The notes under the pieces: generated by a model
Databases searched by the model: none
Told to the model about the DNA's origin: nothing
The model's input: only the letters and a program-made list of their open reading frames with translations
Shown: positions 58,226 to 64,000 of the stretch, piece after piece
Numbering within the stretch: the first letter of the stretch is position 1
Layout of the letters: every line of letters begins with the position of its first letter
Origin: Pseudomonadota bacterium
Lineage (GTDB): Bacteria; Pseudomonadota; Alphaproteobacteria; Dongiales; Dongiaceae
Length of the DNA: 64,000 nucleotides
Direction: 5' to 3'
NCBI GenBank assembly: GCA_016183985.1
Contig: JACPDN010000011.1
Coordinates: forward strand, 303,923-367,922
Program-made: the position numbers and the translations under genes

Positions 58226-58954
58226 TCAATGGGTCAAGCGCAAGGGGGCGGCATCGCGCAGGATCGCCTCTGTCGCGGGGGTAAAGCGGCCGTCCGCATG
58301 ATGCAGCACCCAGGGCGCGCATTCGCGGAATCCGGGCGGCGCCCCCTTGATACCGGTGAGGATGACGCGCTTGGCCGCAGCGCCCGTGCGCGGCAGAAAC
58401 CGAATGAGGCGCAATTCACCCAACCCCCGCGTCATGGCGGCACGCAATTCCCCTTCCCGATCGGCGCGGTGGATGAAAGTGACGCTACCACCTTCACGCA
58501 CCGCCGTGACGGCGCACGCAACCCAGTCGGTGAGCTTCGCATCGCCCTCGACATTGGCGAGCGCCTTCACCGGATTGGGCGAGATCGAGGCAGCACGCCG
58601 CGCGAGATATGGCGGGTTCGCCAGCACGTGACTGAAGCCGCCGTCCTTGAACGCCAGCAAGTCGCCACATTGAAAGAATACACTATTGCTGAGCCCGTTG
58701 GCCGCCGCATTGCGCGTCGCCAGCGCAATCAACCCGGGCTGCAGGTCGAGCCCCGCAAGAGAGATGCCGGGCACGCGGGCAAGCAGGCATAGCCCCGCCG
58801 TCCCCACCCCGCAGCCCAGATCAAGCACGCGTTCTCCAGGCTTCGCATCAACAGAGGCCGCCAACAGGACGGGGTCGATCGCGGCACGATAGCCCTCTGC
58901 CGGCTGCATTAATTGCAGCCGGTTGCCAAGCACACGGTCGGTGCTGGTCTCCAT
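58226..58954 (-). CDS. TrmN6-type methyltransferase
   Basis: A 242-residue SAM-dependent methyltransferase. The SAM site is LDLGCGVGTAGLCLLA, and LANPPYLARR is the NPPY motif of N6-adenine or amino-methylating enzymes. The RxxxR/GYRAAIDPVLLAA start is typical of the tRNA1(Val) A37 N6-methyltransferase family (TrmN6/YfiC). The substrate is inferred. It overlaps the DUF2007 gene by one base. Confidence 0.87.
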   Translation of the reverse strand: METSTDRVLGNRLQLMQPAEGYRAAIDPVLLAASVDAKPGERVLDLGCGVGTAGLCLLARVPGISLAGLDLQPGLIALATRNAAANGLSNSVFFQCGDLLAFKDGGFSHVLANPPYLARRAASISPNPVKALANVEGDAKLTDWVACAVTAVREGGSVTFIHRADREGELRAAMTRGLGELRLIRFLPRTGAAAKRVILTGIKGAPPGFRECAPWVLHHADGRFTPATEAILRDAAPLRLTH

Positions 58955-59163
58955 CAGGAAAGCTCGCCGGCTTCAGTGAGCACGCGCCGGGCGCGATCGA
59001 GATCGTCCTCCGCCACGACCAGACGCTGCGGCAGGATGTCGAGACTGCCCTGCATGATGCTGGAATGGGTATCCAGAATGAGGGATTCGATCCCCGCATC
59101 GGCCAAAAGGGCCGTCAGGAAGGACAGCCTAACCGGATCCTGGGATCGTAGTAATTCGCGCAA
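58954..59163 (-). CDS. DUF2007-domain protein
   Basis: A 69-residue protein matching DUF2007: MRELLRSQDPVRLSFLTALLADAGIE followed by the ILPQRLVVAEDDLDRARRVL helix, a fold related to signal-transducing PII-like small proteins. The function is unknown. It is translated just before the methyltransferase and shares one base with it. Confidence 0.87.
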   Translation of the reverse strand: MRELLRSQDPVRLSFLTALLADAGIESLILDTHSSIMQGSLDILPQRLVVAEDDLDRARRVLTEAGELS

Positions 59164-59301
59164 AACCTCATCCTCTTCGCCGTTTTTCCCGCGCCGATAT
59201 GTCGCGGGGGCCGCCCCGGCTTAACTTGACCGAGGCGGGAGAGCGGCTATGCTCGCGCGAGATAAGGTTTTTCTCAAGAATTTAGGTAGGGGATACCCCA
59301 C

Positions 59302-60324
59302 GTGGCCGTCGTCGTTAACCTCGAAACCGGGCGCAAGGAAGCCAAGCCTGATGCGTTGGACCGCCTGACCGATCTGGTCGGCGCCGATCTTAGCCGCGTC
59401 AACCAGCTTATCATCCAGAACATGCAGAGCGACGTGCAGCTCATCCCGCAGCTGGCCGGCCATATCATCGCCGCCGGCGGCAAGCGCCTGCGCCCGCTCC
59501 TCACCCTCGCCTCCGCCCATATGTGCGGCTATCGCGGCGACCGCGCCCCGGGCCTTGCGGCCTGCGTCGAGTTCATCCACACCGCAACGCTGCTGCATGA
59601 CGATGTCGTCGACGAGAGCGCGCTGCGTCGTGGCGAAGCCTCGGCCAATGCGGTCTGGGGCAACAAGGCCTCGGTGCTGGTGGGCGACTTCCTGTTCAGC
59701 CGCGCCTTCCAGCTGATGGTGGCCGATGGTTCCTTGCGCGTGCTCGAGATCCTCTCCACCGCCTCGGCCGTCATTGCCGAAGGCGAAGTGCTGCAGCTGA
59801 TGACCAGCAACGACACGGCGACGACCGAACAGGCTTATCTGGAAGTGATCAAGGGCAAGACAGCGGCCCTGTTCGCCGCCGCCTGCGAAGTGGGTGCGGT
59901 GGTGGGCGGGAGGCCCAAGGTCGAGGAGGATGCGCTGCAAAGCTTCGGCCTCAATCTCGGCATCACCTTCCAGCTGATCGATGACGCGCTCGACTATTCC
60001 GCCAAGCAGGAAACGCTGGGCAAGGCCGTGGGCGACGATTTCCGCGAGGGCAAGATTACCCTCCCCGTCATCCTGGCTTACCTCCGCGGCGATGCCGAGG
60101 AACGCACTTTCTGGCAGCGCACGTTGGAGAAGGTCGAGCAGGAAGACGGCGACTTGCGCCACGCCATCCAGCTGATGGAACGCCATGGGGCCCTGAAGGA
60201 CACGGTCGCGCGCGCCGCCCATTACGGCGCCATTGCCCGGGATGCCCTGGGCATCTTCCCGGAGGGTCCGGAGAAGCGCGCCCTCATCGACGTCATAGAT
60301 TTCTGCATCGACCGGGGTTTTTAG
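59302..60324 (+). CDS. Polyprenyl diphosphate synthase (octaprenyl/decaprenyl type)
   Basis: A 340-residue trans-prenyltransferase that elongates FPP with IPP to make the ubiquinone side chain. The first Asp-rich motif is LLHDDVVDE (near residue 95) and the second is LIDDALDYS (near 230), with RRGEASAN and GKRLRPLL also present. The start is GTG 59302. Divergent from the DUF2007 gene. Confidence 0.93.
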   Translation: MAVVVNLETGRKEAKPDALDRLTDLVGADLSRVNQLIIQNMQSDVQLIPQLAGHIIAAGGKRLRPLLTLASAHMCGYRGDRAPGLAACVEFIHTATLLHDDVVDESALRRGEASANAVWGNKASVLVGDFLFSRAFQLMVADGSLRVLEILSTASAVIAEGEVLQLMTSNDTATTEQAYLEVIKGKTAALFAAACEVGAVVGGRPKVEEDALQSFGLNLGITFQLIDDALDYSAKQETLGKAVGDDFREGKITLPVILAYLRGDAEERTFWQRTLEKVEQEDGDLRHAIQLMERHGALKDTVARAAHYGAIARDALGIFPEGPEKRALIDVIDFCIDRGF

Positions 60325-60397
60325 ACAGGAAAAGAGGCTGTCAGGGCAATCACTTGAGGGCTAGCCACAAAGTTTGCCTCGATGCCTTAAGGCAGAC

Positions 60398-60426
60398 TTG
60401 CGCCCGCCCCTTCCAGCGGCTATAAG
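60398..60426 (+). promoter_or_regulatory. Promoter of tRNA-Pro
   Basis: TTGCGC (60398-60403) and TATAAG (60421-60426) are 17 bases apart. The start would fall about 40 bases before the tRNA 5' end. Confidence 0.5.
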
Positions 60427-60474
60427 GCACCGCGTTTCGCCGCCCGGCACTTCCAGGAACCGGGTGTTTTCGGT

Positions 60475-60551
60475 CGGAGTGTAGCTCAGCCTGGTAGAGC
60501 ACTACGTTCGGGACGTAGGGGCCGGAGGTTCGAATCCTCTCACTCCGACCA
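60475..60551 (+). tRNA. tRNA-Pro (anticodon CGG)
   Basis: A 77-base cloverleaf. The acceptor CGGAGTG pairs with CACTCCG, and CCA is encoded. The D-stem region is GCTC...GAGC. The anticodon stem CTACG/CGTAG has loop TTCGGGA, giving anticodon CGG. The T-loop is GGTTCGAATCC. It decodes CCG proline codons. Confidence 0.97.
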
Positions 60552-60672
60552 ATTCATTCTCACGCAAGCTTTGGCGATCTGAACTGCCCGTTCGAGGCAC
60601 GGCTGGCTACCTGCTCCGTTGCTGGAACGAAAGGTGATCTAGGATGCACGATATCGGGCAAGATGAGGCGTC

Positions 60673-60703
60673 GCAGCTTGGCTGTAGCAAACCGCCAAGC
60701 TGC
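60673..60703 (-). terminator. Hairpin after the RTX gene
   Basis: A perfect 10-bp stem (GCAGCTTGGC / GCCAAGCTGC) with an 11-base loop lies downstream of the RTX stop on the minus strand. No U-run follows, so it may be a weak terminator. Confidence 0.45.
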
Positions 60704-60728
60704 CACAGCATATCGATTGGCTAGCCCC

Positions 60729-63700
60729 CTAGATCACGGTCACTGAGATATCGTTGTCGACCAGCACCGTGACGCCTTGATGCTGGAACGCTTGATAGCC
60801 CGAGAGCGGCTGGCTACCCGGCGTCGTCCAGCCATCTGCAGAGGACAGGGTCAGGATATCGGACGTATCGCCATTAATCCGCAACGCATTGTCGAGACTG
60901 GTATTCCCGCCAACATTGCTGTTCTGCACGTCAAGGTCCAGGATATCGGACAGATGCAGTGTCAGGCTGTTCGCCAGCCCGTTATCGACGTCAATCACTT
61001 CGATGCCAGCAATGCGTCCGCGGTCCGACGTCGAGGCATCATTGTCGAGGTCACCGAAATCAATCGAACCGGCAAAATCGAGATGAAGCGTATCGAGGCC
61101 GTTGCCGCCATCCACTCGATAGAAATGGTTGTCGGCCAGATGCAGTTGATCGTCACCGGCGCCGCCGTTCAGAGAGTCTTCGCCACCCCCACCATCAATT
61201 GTATCGTTGCCCTGCCCACCTGTGATGATCTCGCCATAGGCGGATCCGATCAAAGTGTTTGAAGCGTTGTCGCCGCTAACAACAATGTCGTTCGGCGTGC
61301 TATGGCCGAAGACGACATAGGCTGCACCTGTATCCTTGCCGCCATCCTGCGCATACACCGCACCAACAATTACGTCATCGTAACCGTCGCCGTTCAAATC
61401 ACCGGCAGATGAGACGTCATATCCCAGGCGCTCGTCGGTACCCACATCAATCTTGAATCCTTCATCCGCACCCAAATTGGACAAGGACATATTAGCCGAG
61501 AACCCGCCGCTATGGCCAAAGAGCACATATGCTGTACTTGACATTGGTGCGCCGACAATGATGTCGGCATAGCCGTCGCCATTGAAATCCCCAGCGCTCG
61601 CCACAGATGCGCCGAACCATCCGCCGTCGGCCGCGATTCTAAATCCATTGGTTCCGTTCAGGTCGTTGACGTTTAAGGTTGCGCTGAACCCACCGCTATG
61701 GCCGAAGACAACATATGCTGCGCCCAGGAACAGATTGTCACCTACGCCGCCAAGCATCGAGCCGACAATAATGTCGTCATACCCGTCACCATTGATATCG
61801 CCAGCAGCGGCGACGTCGGAGCCCAACAGATCGTAAAGCGGGCCAGTTGTGACAAGGTTTCCCGTAAATGTGAAACCATTGATCCCGTTGAGATTTGCAA
61901 GTGACATCACAGGAGCCATTGGCTCCTGTGAACCAAAGACGATGTACGATCTGCCAGGATGCTCCGAGCCCAAGTTTCCATGCATAACGCCGATAACGAA
62001 GTCGCTGAGGCCGTCTCCGTTTATGTCGCCAGCTGATGAAACCGAGTAGCCTGCCAGATCGTTGTTGCCAGCGCCTTCCAGGCGCACACCTTCTCCCGCA
62101 TCGATAGACGAGAGATCGATATCGGAAGGAAAGCCACCCGCATGGCCGTAGACAAGAAATGCTCCGCCAGTCAGCTCCGCGCCGAAATTCTGGCCGGAAC
62201 TGCCGACGACAAAATCGTCATACCCATCGCCGTTGACATCGCCAACAACGCTACAGGAATCAAAGGTCACCCCAGAAAGGTTGACCTGATTGATTGCACC
62301 ATCCAAAACCACGCTGGCAGGGTATTGCCCATCAGAACCAAATAGTATGTATCCGCCACCGCCCGATCGGGACAGAACGAAATCCATATTGCCATCGCCG
62401 TCAATGTCGCCCGCAGCCGCTACCCCTGACGGAAGACCAATGGTGGCGTCAGGTATCTTAAAACCATTTGTACCGTCTAAATCTCCTACCGAGTAGCTTG
62501 ATGCAACGCTATCTACCGCACCATAGAATACAGCGGTCCCCCCTTTGCTACGGATGATGACGTCGTCATATCCATCGTGATTTACGTCGCCGGCATTTAT
62601 CGTGCCTGCGCCAAACATTGCGTTGCTAACATTCCCATTGATGCCAAAGCCAACGTCGCCATCGAGCATATTGGCGTCGATCGAAACGCTGGTCAGCGCC
62701 GAGAATGTCATAGCCTGGACAGCAATAGATTCCTCGATCAAAATCTGGTCGACACCGTTGCCGTACACATTGTAAGTGTCACCTCCAATCACTTCTGTGC
62801 CGATGGAAGAGAAGGTTGAATCGAGGCGTACAAGGTCGTCGGAACCGCCGTCGATCAGCATGCGCTCGGCGCCAGGCGACAGAGCGGCGATAGCTGCCGC
62901 GCTAATCGTTATGGAGTTCGCGGCGGCCGCGCCCAGGTCGATCTTTTCGATGCTCTGGATCGCCGCGACACTTGATTCCAAATCAAAGGACATACCACTG
63001 CCGCCCAGGAGCAACGTGTCTTGCCCTGCCCCGCCGTTCGCCAGCGCGAAGGAAGAGCCATTGACTTGCAGCACGTCTTCATCAGCGCCGCCGAGAAGCT
63101 GATCTCCCACACCGCCGATCAAATGGTCGTCGCCGTCGAGGCCCGAGATAATATTGCTACCGGCATTGCCGCGCAGAATATTGTCGCCGGCGCTGCCGGT
63201 GGCGTTGATGTTCTCACCGCCCAGCAACATCGCGTTTTCGATCTTCCCTGCCCCCAGTGCCGCAAGATTGATGCTGATCGTTGCCTGCACCTCGTCCCCG
63301 GTGTCGGCATTGCCCTGCTCGTCAATGACGTCGCCGGCACTGTCGACCACATAAATGTCGTTGCCGGTACCGCCGCGCAGAGTGTCATTGCCGCCCATGC
63401 CATTAAGGACATTGTCGCCGGCATTGCCAGTCAGGATATTGGCCGCAGCATTGCCGACGAGGTTGATGTCGTCACTGCCCAGCAGGAGGCCGTTCTCGAT
63501 CTTGCCGCCACCCAATTGGGTCAGGTTGACCGAAATATGCGACTGCACGAGATCGCCAGTATCGTTATTGGCTTCTTCATTGATCGTGTCAGTGGTGCTC
63601 TCGATCTCGTATATGTCGTTACCGGTGCCGCCCTTGAGCGTGTTGTTCCCGGCACCGCCTTTGAGGACATCGTTGCCCAGGCCACCGAGCAGCGTATCGT

Positions 63701-64000
63701 TGCCGAGCCCACCGACAAGGGTGTCATTGCCGGCTCCGCCATCGAGGATGTTGTTCCCGCTATTGCCGGTGATCGTGTTCGCCAGCGCGTTGCCCGTGCC
63801 GTTGATATTGGCGCTCCCGGTCAGCGTCAGGTTGTCGATATTGGTCAGCGCCGCCAGGCCCCAGCTGATCGAGCTCTCCACCGTGTCGGTGCCGCCGCCC
63901 AGCGCATTCGTCAGGCTCTCGGTGATGATGTCGCTGACGCTGTCCACCACATAGGTGTCATCACCCTGGCCACCCACCAGCGTGTCGTTGCCAGCTTCGC
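60729..64000 (-). CDS. RTX calcium-binding repeat protein with FG-GAP propeller (5' end cut by window edge)
   Basis: The frame runs from the right edge to the stop at 60729 (~1090 residues visible). The first ~300 visible residues are RTX nonapeptides (GGxGxDxLx: GGAGNDTLVGGLGNDTLLGG). A central block of seven FG-GAP repeats (DINGDGYDDIIVGS, DFNGDGYADIIVGA, DLNGDGYDDVIVGA and others) probably forms a seven-bladed Ca2+-binding beta-propeller. More RTX repeats follow, and then a C-terminal tail resembling a type I secretion signal. It is a secreted surface protein or adhesin. No secretion ATPase is in the window. Confidence 0.85.
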   Translation of the reverse strand, partial: EAGNDTLVGGQGDDTYVVDSVSDIITESLTNALGGGTDTVESSISWGLAALTNIDNLTLTGSANINGTGNALANTITGNSGNNILDGGAGNDTLVGGLGNDTLLGGLGNDVLKGGAGNNTLKGGTGNDIYEIESTTDTINEEANNDTGDLVQSHISVNLTQLGGGKIENGLLLGSDDINLVGNAAANILTGNAGDNVLNGMGGNDTLRGGTGNDIYVVDSAGDVIDEQGNADTGDEVQATISINLAALGAGKIENAMLLGGENINATGSAGDNILRGNAGSNIISGLDGDDHLIGGVGDQLLGGADEDVLQVNGSSFALANGGAGQDTLLLGGSGMSFDLESSVAAIQSIEKIDLGAAAANSITISAAAIAALSPGAERMLIDGGSDDLVRLDSTFSSIGTEVIGGDTYNVYGNGVDQILIEESIAVQAMTFSALTSVSIDANMLDGDVGFGINGNVSNAMFGAGTINAGDVNHDGYDDVIIRSKGGTAVFYGAVDSVASSYSVGDLDGTNGFKIPDATIGLPSGVAAAGDIDGDGNMDFVLSRSGGGGYILFGSDGQYPASVVLDGAINQVNLSGVTFDSCSVVGDVNGDGYDDFVVGSSGQNFGAELTGGAFLVYGHAGGFPSDIDLSSIDAGEGVRLEGAGNNDLAGYSVSSAGDINGDGLSDFVIGVMHGNLGSEHPGRSYIVFGSQEPMAPVMSLANLNGINGFTFTGNLVTTGPLYDLLGSDVAAAGDINGDGYDDIIVGSMLGGVGDNLFLGAAYVVFGHSGGFSATLNVNDLNGTNGFRIAADGGWFGASVASAGDFNGDGYADIIVGAPMSSTAYVLFGHSGGFSANMSLSNLGADEGFKIDVGTDERLGYDVSSAGDLNGDGYDDVIVGAVYAQDGGKDTGAAYVVFGHSTPNDIVVSGDNASNTLIGSAYGEIITGGQGNDTIDGGGGEDSLNGGAGDDQLHLADNHFYRVDGGNGLDTLHLDFAGSIDFGDLDNDASTSDRGRIAGIEVIDVDNGLANSLTLHLSDILDLDVQNSNVGGNTSLDNALRINGDTSDILTLSSADGWTTPGSQPLSGYQAFQHQGVTVLVDNDISVTVI

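Noticed and set aside
62900..64000. CRISPR-like or tandem-repeat array
   Set aside because: The repeats are codons of the RTX nonapeptides, in frame and variable, without spacers.

Overview
The window is ordinary chromosome from a high-GC alphaproteobacterium, probably of the Rhodospirillales. The assignment rests on the aerobic cobaltochelatase pair cobS/cobT, the aroK-aroB pair, glyQ/glyS, a small YdcH/DUF465 protein, Leu-codon leader control of leuA, and the GC-rich codon use. I see no phage, insertion sequence, CRISPR array or rRNA. One tRNA gene, tRNA-Pro(CGG), is present. The window cuts a gene at each end: a Pro/Ala-rich exported protein on the left and an RTX/FG-GAP surface protein on the right.

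Layout. 1-6.7 kb: two small or unknown envelope genes (minus), then aroK-aroB, a CorC/HlyC-type CBS membrane protein, a DUF2889 protein and a polysaccharide deacetylase (plus). 6.7-10.5 kb: a minus-strand membrane-stress operon encoding a PspA/IM30 protein, a YqiJ-like OB-fold membrane protein and a YqiK-like flotillin. The PspA frame carries an N-terminal extension that looks like the front half of a TnpB protein. 10.7-21.4 kb: bolA, a SEC-C protein, a J-domain protein, cobS-cobT, a Sel1/SPOR protein, ubiD, a nitronate-monooxygenase-like enzyme, a 5-formyl-THF cyclo-ligase-like fusion and an acyl-CoA dehydrogenase. 21.5-25.7 kb: a MocR regulator and an AT-richer polymorphic toxin/immunity locus with a split pre-toxin/toxin frame. 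26-31.9 kb: an MFS transporter, an aldehyde dehydrogenase, a papain-like protein that appears to have lost its catalytic residues, and a DEAD-box helicase. 31.9-37.3 kb: a Cache-HAMP-GAF-HD-GYP sensor, a periplasmic solute-binding protein and a trypsin-like lipoprotein. 37.4-42.7 kb: prpE, leuA with a putative attenuator leader, a DUF465 protein and ubiX. 42.7-50.9 kb: a second MFS transporter, a TIGR02444-like protein, phosphofructokinase, ygfZ, a P1 peptidase, a DUF985 cupin and an operon resembling E. coli ynbA/ynbB plus a PlsC acyltransferase. 50.9-60.5 kb: meaB, ppdK, glyS, glyQ, a PP0621-like protein, a TrmN6-like methyltransferase, a DUF2007 protein, a polyprenyl diphosphate synthase and the tRNA. 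60.7-64 kb: the RTX protein.

How the genes fit together. ubiD, ubiX and the polyprenyl synthase serve ubiquinone synthesis from separate sites. prpE and meaB point to propionyl-CoA/methylmalonyl-CoA use, and CobST supplies the cobalamin that methylmalonyl-CoA mutase needs. PPDK and phosphofructokinase act in central carbon flux. The most unusual items are the TnpB-like domain in front of PspA with a perfect internal ribosome binding site, the operator-like repeat and possibly leaderless promoter of that operon, the split toxin, the apparently dead papain-like protein, and the leuA leader.
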